From the NCBI GenBank assembly GCA_032433595.1, contig JASWJB010000020.1, forward strand, positions 62,001 to 126,000: a stretch of DNA of 64,000 nt, in the 5' to 3' direction. This document shows, piece by piece, positions 24,211 to 36,949 of the stretch (position 1 is the stretch's first letter; every line of letters starts with the position of its first letter). The DNA is from Conoideocrella luteorostrata. Its lineage: Eukaryota; Ascomycota; Sordariomycetes; Hypocreales; Clavicipitaceae. The notes below the pieces were generated by a model. The model had not been told where the DNA came from. It searched no databases and saw nothing but the letters and a program-made list of their open reading frames with translations. The position numbers and the translations under genes were made by a program.

Positions 24211-26045
24211 TTACCAGCACATGAAGTAAAACTGATTCGGCGGCCGAGTTTGCGTATTGGATCGTCCCGTAGATTCTGCAGCGTTGGTTAGATCATCAGT
24301 GGCTCTGGTGGTTGTTACCGGTAGCCGTGGATGATCTGACCATCCTGTAATGACGCCGATCCATCCATATCGCCTATGCCGAAAGACTTGACCAATTTTA
24401 AAAGGGACTGATTGATTTCCATCCAGGTTTCTTCGAAAAACCGGAGGGATTAGATCATCTTGGTCTCGAACAAGATGCCACTGCTCCCATGGGTTGCCAA
24501 TGCCACGATTCATATGGCGAGCGAAGCCGTTGCGCAATGGAGGAAAGCTGCTATACATTGGCAAAAGGTACTTCTCTACCAGCCAAGCGTCTTCTGGCCA
24601 TGCTCCTGCGAATTGACGAAGGAAACTTGCTAAACGATCATCCCATTCAAATGTACTAGGTGGCGTTAACATCAGAGATGCCCACATTGCAGAATACAGA
24701 GACGCTTCCATATTCATGGCACCATTGCCTCGTAATAGTTGACTAAGTTCAGGATGAGCGTTATCCTGTAATTCCAAAATCCTGGCAAACGTGGCCTTGA
24801 TGTTTTGAGCAGTTCTCAAGACCATGGTCACAGGAGAGACGGGTTCTAAGAAAGCACTTTGGCTTGTCTGCAGGCCGAAGTGAGTGAGCAAATTTTGTAA
24901 ACCAGATGCAGGGACCTCATCATCTTCCCCATAGGGATCAAGATACATTCTCTCCTGCTCGTCGTTGCTGTCGACGGGAAGGTTGTTCAATGTTTGTCCC
25001 GGTTGGGCTAACACAACAGCATGGACATGGTTAGGGAATGCGCAACAGTGCGCATTCAGACCTAGTCTTGACGCAAGACAACAGAATATGCTGCTGGATA
25101 TAAGTGGGATAGATTCGTGATCCTGATGCCGTAGAGCTTGGCCGATTAAACAGTTTCTCAGGTTCCGATAATTTCGCTCTGGATTATGCAGCCCCGTCAG
25201 ATTCCTAGTACGAATCCACCTATTCAACGCCAAAGCTACCTCTCGAGTTGTGAGACTAGATATATCTGCGCAGCCAGCTCTAAATTGAGCAGCTGTGTCA
25301 TCCAACATCAGGGAAATCTATTCAAAGCAGATTAGCGTAAAAAAAAAAGACTCGTGGATGGTGCTGCATCGTGAAGACGCACGTCATGTAGGTCACCTGG
25401 CTGGTCGTGCAACACAAACATATCAAAGGCACCGAGTGCCCTTTCCAGCCGCAGGGTGGCAACTTGCGCATCAAGCAAGTCGCGATCCAGGCCAAGATTG
25501 TACCATTCTTCAATGGCGATGCTTCGGTGAATACTGTCGAGAATGGCATTGCTATAATATCTAGGAGATGAAATCTTAATTATCATCGTTATCGCTACCC
25601 GGAGAGTGTGAGGGAGAACAGAGCTTGTTAATTACCTCCTCGCTAGAACATCCGGCGCTGACTCTTGTATCTGGCACTGATCTAACAGGAAATCCTTCGC
25701 ATCATATCCCAAACGACAAATATGCTCCATCCCCCTTAGACGGCCAACCTTGGATGCCAAGACACCGTCAAGAAGTTTAGAGACGAGGCTATTCCTTTGC
25801 GCCCTGACCAAGAAGAGTTTCTTCCATTCGACGCTTGCCACTGTCAGATCCAGCTTCTCACGAAATCCATGATCCGGACTCCAGTATTTAAATGTGCTGC
25901 AGCAATGATACCGCCAGAGTAGACCATGATTTGCTAGTCTATGGAAGCGATGGGACAGCAGCTTGAAGCATTGTAAATTGTCCTCAGGAGAGACATAATA
26001 GAGCAGGTGCTGGAAGATTTCGTCTGGGATCTGGTCCAACGACAT
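24211..26045 (-). CDS. FBXO21-like F-box protein with SirB1/transglutaminase-like and YccV-like domains
   Basis: Likely substrate receptor of an SCF ubiquitin ligase; human FBXO21 has this same domain order. Exons: 26045-25636, 25560-25383 and 25317-24211, giving 564 residues. Introns are 25635-25561 (GTAATT, phase 2) and 25382-25318 (GTGCGT, phase 0). An F-box occupies residues 2-45 (LDQIPDEIFQHLLYYVS, then LLSHRFHRLANHGLLWR). The SirB1-like transglutaminase-fold region begins near 200 (TREVALALNRWIRTRN; then IPLISSSIFCCLASRLGLN; HAVVLA; YLDPYGE). A YccV-like domain lies near the C terminus (FKIGQVFRHRRYGWIGVITGW). The catalytic status of the SirB1-like region cannot be judged by eye. ATG 26045 is chosen because the F-box starts immediately after it and the frame upstream has no ATG. 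Confidence 0.88.
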
Positions 26046-26950
26046 GGCAGCCCATGTGGATGACGGAGCTGAGGGGCAGCGGCAGCGCAGCTCGACAGGG
26101 CAACAACAGAGTTCGTCCGTCCTTCCTGCTTTGATTCGGAGGTTCTGGCTAGGCAAGTACAGAGTACCTAGGTATGGAACCCTGAATACTTGACCCCAGT
26201 AGCTTCAGCAGACGTGAGACGTAACAGCGCACCCGTCGTATGGCAATAGTATGGTACGGAGTACGGAGTATACTGTACAATAGTGCGATGGATAGTAAGG
26301 TGATCAGCACCCTCTTAACGAACAGCTCAGCCCACGGGGTACGATGAGGTGAAGCTACAAACCTGTTGACATGTGAGCTCATCTGTTTTGTGGCTCCATT
26401 TTAACAACTAGAAGATGCATCTATCCGCGCAAGGCAGTTTTGATGCAATGGTTTGTCCCATTGGTCATGCTGTTGGCTTGAACAGTCGATTGGCTGTGTG
26501 CATATGTAAACCGCGCTAGGCCAAAACAGGATAGCAAGTAAACAAGGCTCGACGCGTCCCCCATTATCAACCAGCTTAGGAGTACGGAGTATTAGTGGGA
26601 CTAAATACAATATACGCCAGCGCAGTGACGACGAATGACAGAATCGGAGCCCGAGACTTCCTCTATTCTCACGACCCCAAAATTATACTTTTGTTGATAT
26701 CATGCCATTGATTTCTTTCTTTTAAGCCCGACATCACGAGGCTGCCTGTTTGCATGCATAGCCTGGCTTCCCTGTTGCACATCTCCCACCCGTCTGCAGC
26801 ACACGACTGGCCTCACGAATCGCCGTTGTTAATCCTCACGCCCGACTGACCTCGATGTTATACGCCATAGCCGCTTCAACGTACTGCGTTTCTGGGTCCA
26901 TATAACCGCATACGTACAATTAACGATCGTGCCTCCATTGCCCGCCCGCC
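26046..26950. promoter_or_regulatory. Divergent upstream region of the FBXO21-like and pcp1-like genes
   Basis: About 900 bp between divergent starts. It carries two overlapping TACGGAGTA copies (26255-26263, 26262-26270) and a third at 26583-26591. No coding frame is supported. Confidence 0.5.
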
Positions 26951-29900
26951 ATGGTTCAGCCAGGGTTTGGCGGTGCGCTTGACACGCCTCAAACCAACAT
27001 TGGCGATGCGACATACCTCAACAGACAGCCTGACTTCGCCGACATTTCACAAGAGGCATCCTTTCAATCGCCGGGCAGAGATGGTGATTTCTTGCAACAA
27101 CTTCGTAATGGCCGGTCGACTGGAATAAGTCTACGAACTCCCCGGCAGCGAGGACCTCTTGCTGATCGCAGGAATCTGCCTCCAAGCATTGGTGGCGCCG
27201 AATTCACACCGTTGCTGAAATCTGTCACAAGAAATAGTGTCCGAAAGTTGGGGAAAGAGAATTCCGCTGTTGCATTGAACGCCGCGGGATTGGACAGGAT
27301 AGACGAAGATCATATGACCCCCTTGCCAAAAATGGACAGCTCACTGTACCTCGCTTCGCAAAATCAGTCATACCTTGACAACACGTTGCCATATGTTGAA
27401 AGCAGTAGTATTGCATCGACTCCGTTGGCTATGCAATCGCGAAGGGATGGGAACAAAGGTCCTTTGCAGGATGGCAATCAACTATCACTTCGAGAGCAAG
27501 AAAATGTTATTAACCGGATCGAAAAGGAAAATTTCGGTCTTAAGCTGAAGATTCACTTTCTCGAAGAAGCACTGCGGAAAGCTGGTCCCGGTTTCAGCGA
27601 AGCTGCATTGAAAGAAAACACAGAGTTGAAAGTGGACAAAGTCACCATGCAACGGGACCTACAGCGGTACAAGAAGCATGTTGTAACTGCAGAGCGAGAC
27701 CTCGAGTCGTATAGGCAACAGATGCAGGAGCTGCAAGAAAAAGCGAGACGGAAACAACACGATGAAGGTCAACGCGTAGAACTCCAGCAAATGAAGAAGA
27801 CACTGGAGGAGAAAGATGCGGACATGGTTGAGCTACAGCGCCAACTGGATCAAAGTCGCAATGAAGACGATCAGCTCGACAAATTACGCGACAATATGGA
27901 GGACTTGGAGGCAGATTTGCGCGAGAAAGACCGCCTTATTACTGCGCGAGACGACGAGTTGGATGACCTGAGAGACAAAGTTGATGCGGCCGAAGAGCAA
28001 GCGAAGGAGTTACAGAAGACAATATCCGAACTTGAAGGGACAGAAAAACAGGTTGAGGAATTGGAAGAAGCCAAAGAAACCATTCAAGATCTCGAGATCA
28101 GTATACGTCGGCTTGAAGAACAAATTGAAGATATGAAAGACATAGCGAACGAGGCAACTTCCCAAAAAGATCGGGCTGAGCGAGATCTAGAAGAGCTTCA
28201 AGAAGAGATGGCCAATAAATCAGTGGTAACGAAGGGGCTTTCTCGACAAATCGAAGAGAAGGTCACCCGTTTGCAGGAGGAGCTAGATAGGTCTGGCAAA
28301 GAATATGCCAACTTGGAGAAGGAATTAGCTAAAGCAAATGAGGAGAATGAACAAATAAGGACAGAGTTGGATGAACTGAGGAATGAGCAAGATGAGATGC
28401 AACAGGAACATGGTTCCAATTCCGCCAGAGTTCGGGAGCTTGAAACAGAGCTTGTTGCAGTTGCAGATGAAAAGGATCTTTTGCAGGACAGATACGAGAC
28501 CCTCGCTACTGAATCAGTTGCTTTCCAGCAGGACGTTCGGAGACTGGAGGATGAAGTTGAAGAATTGCACAAGAGTGTGTCGGATGAAAAGGAATATGCT
28601 CTAGAGATGGAAAAGGATTTACGACAGCAATATCAAGGTGAAATGGAAAGACTGAATGATGAGATATCAAACTTACAAGCTGAGGTTCGGGAGCGAGATA
28701 ATCTTTATGACAATGATAGCGAAAAATGGGAAAACGAGAAGCAAGCCTTGGTTTCCGAACGGGGCAGAGCGGAGGAAAAGGCGGTAGGGCTTCAACGGAC
28801 CATCGACCGCCTTCGTGAAGCTGAAGGGAATTTGTCTAACAAAGAATTCACCTTGCAGAGGGCAATGGAGAGCGAAATGGAACGTCACAAGAGCGAGGAA
28901 GTTGTTTTGGCTCGTCAAATCGATGACCTTCAGGATGCCCTGGAATCTCGCCAGACATTATTGACCAACTTGCGAAATGAGCTGTCTGCTGTCCGAGATG
29001 AGCTCCGCCAAACTCAAATCGAGTATCAGGCAAAAGTGAACAAGATAGTTGCATTGGAAGGCGAGGTCGAAATGGTACGGTCCAAGGCAGCTGCACAAGG
29101 AACACCCGGTCGTGTTAACGCCAATGCCAAGGATTCGCAATTTCTGCGGGATGAAATCGCAAGACTCAAAGCCGACCTCACTTCTGCCAAGAGTTTTCTT
29201 GCGAAAGTTCTAGTGGAACGCGACGAGCTTCAAGGGCGATCACATCTACGTTCTGCCCAAGATAATGATACATTTCAAGTTGACCAAGAGCGACTTGATC
29301 TGAGAACTGCTAAAATCAAGCTTAATAACGAGGTTCGTCGCCTAAGAGATGAAAACAAGTCACTCAATGAAGGGCGTTCAGCTGCGGAAAAGGCTCTCGA
29401 GGACGAAATTGAGAAAGCTGCCGCGCATGAAGAGACTCTGAGACAAGAGATTGCACAGCTGCGCAGCAAATTGCGCAGCACTGCAACAGGCACAACAAAC
29501 GACCAAGATCTGCAGTCTGCCCAGCGCACTATAGAAGAACTAGAACGGACGGTCGAGCATTATCAAAATCAGCTCTCCAAGCTACAGCAGTGCAAAGGCG
29601 GTGACAATCTTGATAGTTTGTCTACAATTCGAAGAGATTTGTCTATATCCCGGCAAAAAGAATTGGGCTTCTTACAAAAAGAGTCGGCTCTACAAGACTT
29701 GGTCAAGGACCTTAATGTACAAATTGCAGAGTTGGAGCGGCAATTACACGAGAGCAAACTTTCACAGCTTGGGAGACCGGCTGTTGATCAAGGCACAGGA
29801 TCTGTCAGCGACGCCGCAGCATTGCGGCAGAAGCTATCGGATACACAGCGAGCTTTGGACGATTTGAGGTCACAGAATGCCGATACAGAGCTACAAACAT

Positions 29901-30925
29901 CGCAAACGTTAGAACAGTTCCGCAATCAACTAAACGATCTCGAAGATCAGAAGCTCGTCCTAGAAGAAGTTCTTGAAGAGGCTAGAGAGCAAGCTGGGGA
30001 AGCGGCTGCACAAAATAGCAAGGCTATGCACCGCTTAAAACACAAGCTAGACAAAGCCGAACGAGAACGTGATGCCGCTATTGCTTCACAAACGGAAAAT
30101 AGCAAGCAGGGTAAATATCTCAGGAAAAGCCAAGCCGAGATCGACAACCTTGAGAGTGATGTACGCCAGCAGCAAGAGCTCATTGACGGACTCAATGCTA
30201 CCGAGGCTGCTCTGAGGCGAAAGCTGGAACGGGCGCGTAGTGAGCGAGCAGCCTTCCGGATGAGCGCCGAAAATTTACACCGGGACATTCAACTACTCCA
30301 AATCACAAGTGATCAAACTCTGGGGCAAGGCGATCACCAGAGATTCGCAATACGACGACATGGATCTCATTCGTCGGATAACCAATCTCTCGAAACACTT
30401 GTCCGTGCCGCCGATGCCGCCGAAGAGCGACACAAGAAGGAAGTAAAGGGCGTGGTGATGCAAATGGACTGGATGCAGGCTCGTTGGGAGCGAGAAGCTC
30501 TATTTCGATCAGATGCAGCGTTTGCCAAGAAGTTTGTCCAACTGCAGCTTGATGTTGCCAATGCATGGTGCGTAGTCCACTCTCGTTTCTGGACAGTATT
30601 TAGCAAGCTAACAGTTTCTTTTTTTTTTTTTTGATGCAGCAACAAGGCACAACTTCGGGAGCTCGAGCATATTCGCACCAAGTTACTTCATAACAAATTG
30701 CCATTGGCACCGCCCGTTGCACTAAGCAACTTTCCTCATGGCAAGACAAAACCTAGCTCGATTCGACCTTTCCTTGTCATGGCGCGCTTTATTGCACGCA
30801 TGCGGATTTCATGTCGCACATGGGCTAATCAAGAGCAAGTTCGTCTGAAGCTAGTCGCCGTCAGAGATGAACGGCGACGCGTCAAAAGATCAAGGCTGCT
30901 CAAAGTTGTGCGGAAGGACCCCTAG
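26951..30925 (+). CDS. Pcp1/Spc110-type spindle pole body coiled-coil protein (pericentrin-like)
   Basis: Structural scaffold of the spindle pole body that recruits gamma-tubulin complexes. Two exons, 26951-30567 and 30640-30925, are joined by a 72-nt phase-2 intron (GTGCGT donor, GCTAAC branch, T-rich tract, GCAG), giving 1300 residues. The N-terminal ~170 residues are unstructured. A CM1-type gamma-tubulin-recruitment motif sits near 175-210 (LREQENVINRIEKENFGLK). From there to about 1180 the sequence is almost unbroken heptad-rich coiled coil. The C-terminal exon supplies a PACT-like segment (RPFLVMARFIARMRISCRTW) followed by a basic tail, which in this family binds calmodulin and the pole. 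The alternative, an ApsB/Mto1-type protein, shares CM1 but normally lacks the PACT segment, so Pcp1/PcpA is preferred. Confidence 0.85.
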
Positions 30926-31756
30926 CGATAGACCCGTCCATCATTATAGAACCGCCGTAACAAGTACCTCGACCCTTTCATAATTTGGAGCTAGTTATTC
31001 TTTTGCGAACTGTCTTCTTCTCTCTTTCGTCATTTCAAATGAGAGTGAGATCATGAACAAGGCGGCACAGAATATTATAGAAGGCATGCGTTCAGTTTAC
31101 GACTACTAAGCACTAGGCAAGGCGTTGGTTGGATCCATGAGAAGGATTGCTTGGGTACTACAAAATCTGCTGTTTGTTTTGTTGTAGTTATATACATATA
31201 CATATATCAGCAAAATTGATGGAGGCACTTGCCCTCTCCCCCAACTTTTTTCAAATGTCAAACTACATTTCCAACGAAATGTTTTGTTGGCTTTTAGCTC
31301 CTCCCGTTATGGATGACGCAATGCGTCTTGGTCTTTGGGTTTTGACTGATGTGCGAAGAACATTTGTTAAGAAAATGAAAGGACCCAGTGTTTACAGCTA
31401 CTGACTGTGTTTACAATGTTTTTAGGTTTGGCTAAGAAGGTACTAATTAGCCTACCTGTTGTCGCTGCATCAAATACCTCGTTTTTTTATTGCCAAACAG
31501 AAGAAATTGAGAACAATGAAGTCGTACCTTTCCCAAGAAAATAATAAGGGCCATGATACTATCGCGGCCCAAGGATGTTTTCCCTTTCACCCAGGATACC
31601 GACCAAGAATACAAACACCCCAATCCAATACCCGCAACAATCAAAATGAATCATTAGGAGCGGAAGAGTTTTTCTCCCGTAGTCCATGCTTAATAATTCC
31701 ATATACAAAGACGTTTGGTGATGTGATTAAAGGACCTGTGCCCACGGTATCATTAT
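30926..31756. other. Intergenic between convergent pcp1-like and metacaspase genes
   Basis: About 830 bp with both 3' ends. It contains a short TATACATATACATATAT run near 31191-31208. No coding frame is supported. Confidence 0.5.
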
Positions 31757-33501
31757 TTACATGACGAAAAGGATGTTGGTATCTAAATTATCAGGTTAGG
31801 TATAGCTTCCTCCTTAGGCCGGGTGGACTTGGGCTTGGTGATATGTACTCAGCGGGTGGCTGCTCGAAAGCTGCGGCTTTTGTGTGTATTTAGTAGCCAA
31901 TTCGTCTCTAATACTGTTGAGAAGTTGCACATAGCTCTGTTGGGGATTTTTCTTGAGGGCTGTCATGAAAGCCCATGACATGGCACCGGTAGCTTGGGAT
32001 GCAATGGTAGCATCAGCACTATAAAAAACGTTAGTTTCAGGATTTTATTCGCTAACAACGGAAGGGAACAAGAGCCGCAACTGGCAGTTGACCCACAGAC
32101 GAGTTACTCACGAGGTCTGATCATCTTTGCTACCGGATAGCATAATAACATCTGCAGGAGATGTTTTAGTGGCGAGAGTGCGAGCATATGCGTCCTCTCC
32201 ACTAGTGGCCTTCTTGAAGAAGCCTATGATATTGTTGGCAACACCGCCCAGATCGCCCTGGCTGTATGAGGAGATAACACCAAGAAGACCTTGACCGGCT
32301 TCTTTGGCAAGGTTCGGCTCTTTCAGCATGCCCTGAGTAGAGTAGATATAGGGCAAATCCAGAGCAGTGCCTGAGTGGCACGAGTCGAAAATTGCAGTTA
32401 ATCTCACACCTGCTTGTAGTGGTCTAACCATGATTCGATGCATTTCATCGTCAGTGATGTGGCCAGTCTGCCGAAAATCGACAGGATAAATAACTTCGTC
32501 GTATCCATCCGCTTCGTCCCCATCCAAGTCTTTCGTCTGTCCGCCATGACCTTATCAAGGGCTGTGAGCTATGGGAAGAGATTTAATGCAACTTAGTAGG
32601 AGGAAGTCTTACCTGAGTAGTGAAAGAACAGCGAGTCGTTCGGCCGAGCGTCCTTGACCAGCCAGTGCATTGCGCGCAGAATGTTTTGCTTCGTCGGCTG
32701 GCTCATTGGATTCTGCTGATCGTCTGTCAAAATGACCATGTCTTCCCGCCTATACCCGAAATGCTCCGCTAAGTATGCGGTCATGTTTCGAACGTCGTTG
32801 ATGCAACCCCGTAGTTGACCACGTTGTCCAAAATAGTTTATTCCGATGAGAAGAGCTTTCCTGCGACCGGTACAGTTTGAATATTGAAATGCGTAGCCTT
32901 GGGGGGCCCCAGAACCAAAATGCTGTAGACCAGAAGGGGGCGCGGGAGGGTGGTGAGCGCCAGGTCGAGGGCTGTAAGGAGCTTGGTGTTGTGAGGACAT
33001 GCCTGATCGCTACTTAGTTTTGTTTTCTCTCGTTGCAAGTTAAGAGACAATAGAACAAATGACGACGTACCGCCAGGGCTTTGCCCGGGCCTTGAATTGT
33101 AGCCAGGCTGCGGCGGTGCTTGGCCGGCGTATGGCTGAGGAGGTTGAGGGCCGTGATGCTGCATTGGAACTTGTAAGCGTACGAAGATCTTGGTACACCA
33201 CGGGTCGATGGCATCATACCTGGTATGCGAGCGGTTGAACGGGAGGAGGTTGATGGTAGCCGTAACCTGACTGAGGAGAAGGCTGGCCTTGAGGTGGATA
33301 TACGGCATAGCCTTGTTGCGGGGACGGTCTAGAAGCAATTGGACAGAGTCAGCGAGGGAAAAATACAGTAACAGGAGCTGTCACTACTATAGCCGAGCCG
33401 AAAGGTATATATCACCTGAAAGAATTGCCCTGATACTGAGGATGCTGAGCACCGTAACCACCACCACCACCACTACTACTGTAGCCCGGATATGCGGACA
33501 T
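31757..33501 (-). CDS. Metacaspase (type I, C14 family)
   Basis: Calcium-dependent Arg/Lys-specific cysteine protease acting in stress response, protein quality control and cell death. Seven exons: 33501-33416, 33328-33220, 33158-33071, 33002-32613, 32550-32112, 32018-31849 and 31782-31757, giving 435 residues; all phases agree. Residues 1-125 form the Gly/Tyr/Pro/Gln-rich prodomain of fungal type I metacaspases. The caspase fold starts near 140 ([21 protein letters not shown]). The catalytic dyad is His226 in SGHGGQ (codon split by intron 4) and Cys282 in DSCHSG. The C terminus ends SHPLNTNILFVM, which requires a final 26-nt exon; reading through intron 6 instead gives an unrelated tail. This is the most intron-rich reconstruction here together with the monooxygenase. 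Confidence 0.93.
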
Positions 33502-36500
33502 TTCGAGCTGAGGGAGGGGTTTTGGTCAATGCCAAACGTCAAGTGTAGAGGACAGTGGACCGAGCTTGTGCTTTGAATAGACAGACAATGCTATGGTTGG
33601 CTATGGCGAGAGGGATGAAGAATTCCTCGAACTGAGGTGGTTGAGGCAGTAGCTACCGAGGCCGAAGTTGGCGCTTAGCTCCTTGGTGAGCCTCAGATGG
33701 AGGGGTAGAGGCAGGCGAGAAAGATTGATCTTTATAGAGGATATACTGAGCAAGAGGACTACGGGGAAGCGCCAAGCAGACACAAAACGGAGCTACCGTT
33801 GCTGACGCTGCACTATCGGAAGACTGAAAAAACGAAGATGATGCAATGCAGAAGGATAGGATAAAGGTCCGGCGTCAACAAAGCGCCGTCGTGACGACCC
33901 AAGCTCCGGTGGGGTAGGCTGGTGCCGGTCTGATTCCCGGAGGTAGGGATTTATGCGAAGCGTGAAGGGCGGTCAGCAGGTCAGCGACATACCACGACGA
34001 GGGTGTGAGAGGATTGAAGGTTCAGGGAGTAGTTGAAGTTGATGCCAAATTGGGTGATGGTAGGCTCAAAAAAGACAAAGGCGTGTGACAGGGTGGTCTA
34101 TCGTGAACAGACGGCGGAGCAGACGGCGGAGGGAGACTTGTAAATAAATGAGATAAGTGGTACTCCGTACTCCGTAACTAGTCGATTCGAATTAGTGACA
34201 GCGTCAAACGGAGTGGTGTGCAAATGCGGTGGGTGTGGCGCAGGCGCGGGCGTGGGCGTTAGGTGCTGGTGCAGGTGCGGGTGCGCCTGTGTTGTGTTGT
34301 GTTGCGTTATGCTGTGCTGTGTTTTGGTGTGGTGGTGTCCGCCGGCGGCGGCGATTCAATAATTTCTAGCAATAATATGTGTTTGTGGCTTAACGACTGG
34401 GATTTTCGGATAGCCGAGCCAACGGTTGCGGACTACGGACTGGCGACAACGTGTTGTAGGATACGGCGGGAGGGAAATAGGAATTCGGCCTGAGCAGTTA
34501 GTACTGGCTGGGCCTGCAAAGACTGCAGCGCCAGGCCTTGTTGGCGGGGACTGGGTAGCACACATGTGGTGGGGATGCCGAAAACCGTCTCCGGCTGTGC
34601 TACGCCGTACTCCGTACATCTCTAACGTACGAGCAAAGCATTGAAGTTGCCATGCCCGCATGAGAATTGACGCGAGGCGCATCGTACTTGACAACGCACA
34701 GCAGAGCGGACCAGTTAACAACAGTCCTGTAAACATGGGCACTTGTGCGGCAGGAGAAGCTAATGATGAGCATTAGGCAATTCGCGTGAATTGGTATGCG
34801 GCGCTAGCCAGAGCAGCGACCGCCGCGCCAATTGGGCTGTTGGCAGTGCTACTTACACTCTTTGACGGGGAAGAATACATAACTCTTTGCAGAGTGCGGA
34901 ATTGAGAATTAGATTGAGATATTCGTGTAATAGCTATCGATGGCGAACAAAAGTGCTGGTACCAGACTGACGCAAAGCTACGGGCGTGTGCAAGCCGTGG
35001 AGCGACAGATACCTAGGAGCTTGCTCACTCTCTGAATTACGCCCCTGCCACCCGCAGTCTACCGTAATCGATCTAGATAGCGACCGAGGGGCTGCTAGGA
35101 GCTGGTCCATTGTTGATCATGACCTGATCAGCGGCGGGCCAGACCAATATGAATTTGAACCACGATGAACCACATAGATGGGCCACTCGGGGGATTTTCA
35201 GCCATGGATGGGCTTCTCCATTCCAGACGTGCGCCATCCCTACCTATGTACGTTGGGTGTTTGGGATGGGCCCAACCCACGGTCCAACGGCGGAGTGAAT
35301 AATAGTTTAGTCTATCAGATGATATCGGATAATTATTGACCCTAAAGCGGCCGAAATCTTGTCCATTGCCGCAGCAAAGCATTAGTTGGTTCGATGAATT
35401 CTTTGCCTATGCCCTTTGTTCAGTTTTCCTTTCTTCCCTGTCTCTTACGAGGAGTGCCGGATAAAGCCCAAAGGAAGGAATAGTTACAGCAGCAACCACG
35501 GAAATCACCAGCCGGACACAACGGCATTGCAGGCGCACGGACGCTGCCAATTGGTGTACCAATACCACTGTTCCAACACCCACTGGAGGCATCCGTCCAT
35601 GTAACTGGACTCCTAGCGCCGGCAAAACACGATACTCGGCATACCAGAGCAGGCCGGCTCACCACTGTTGGGCGTAAACTGGTGGACTGTGGTCCGTTCT
35701 GAGTGTTATTAGCCATGTTTGCTATCCTGCTGTCGCAGGTGCGGTCAAATCTTTTTGTCGGCTATTTTTATCCCATCATGCAGAGTAAGTTCGCTTTCAC
35801 ACGTCCACACGGCAGACTTATTCGCAACGAGCCCTTGCGCCTCGATGTCAGAGCTGGATAGAGCAGCGACGCCATGCCATGATAGGTGTTGATTCCGTGG
35901 GCAGGAAGAGACGATGTGGAACAGAAATTGGGTAAGTACCTGCTGACGGGTTACAGTATGTATGGCTACTTACTCATGAGCTAATCATGTACGATACTGC
36001 ACGTAGATCCGATCTTGTCTTGAAAATAGCATGTCTTGACTCCACGCGACCCATGCACACCAGTAATAGACCACCAGATTGCGCGATCCATTTGTCGACA
36101 GCGAGAGGCTCGCCATCGCCCTCCGATGGCAACACGTTAACTAATACTCCGTACAAGAACCTTACATAACTACGTAGATCCTGGCACAGGGTCTCACTCC
36201 TCTGTGGGGTTATAGGGCTTGGGGCTCAGTCAGGGACTAGAGCGTCGGTGCAGTGGGTGCCTTGAAGCTTGCAAGCCTGTTCCCGCTCATGTGGCGTCGC
36301 TGGATCTCCCTTTTCGGCATCGCTACAGCCGCGGTTTTCAGGTCGGCAGGGGATATTGACGGCTACTCCGATGCTGGGCCCAGCCAAGAGTCTCGCCTGT
36401 GGCGGTGCGGACCTTCCCACACCCAAAGGCCGAATGACGTATTTTGCGCATCTTGATCGTGGCTTGACATTTGATAATTCGGGAGCGGTTCTATCGAGGC

Positions 36501-36949
36501 CTCCCTAGACTACGATTCAGGGCAGCCTGGCAGGGGCAGCAGCTGCACATCAGACTGCTTTCAATTCCCAATCCAACAAGATTCTGTGCTTACAACAGAA
36601 ATGCAGTGAACCCATAGGCATCATTTGTCTGCTCTCCGATGCCTGGGAACCCACACTGGCACATGGCACCAAACTTCAATGCAACTCCTCCACCGTAGTA
36701 TGGCTATGCCTTAGATGGGCACAATACTTGCCCCTTGTCCAATCGGTGGTGTCACAAGTGAGCAGCTATGGTCATTCAGATAAGTGGAATTGTCCCTATA
36801 TTCTAGCTATTTGACGAGGAAGCAGACCTCTTCTTAAGATAATTTTTAGCCAGGAGTTCGACATCGAATCCGTCACCGTCGGAGATGTTGTCTCCAGACA
36901 TCCCTGATCCCTCCAGCTTAGATATTGTGCAATATCCTAAGCTGAACGA
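33502..36949. other. 3.4-kb gene-free stretch upstream of the metacaspase
   Basis: Holds the metacaspase promoter and leader on its left side. Positions about 34210-34350 are G/T-rich with short GTGTTGTG and GGTGCGGGTGC repeats. The 9-mer motif occurs at 34161-34169, 34168-34176, 34608-34616 and 36145-36153. Frames up to 128 codons overlap in conflict and show no family features, so I do not call genes. Confidence 0.45.

Noticed and set aside
34210..34350. G/T-rich tract considered as a G-quadruplex or satellite
   Set aside because: Repeat units are short and irregular and G runs rarely reach three, so no specific structure can be claimed.
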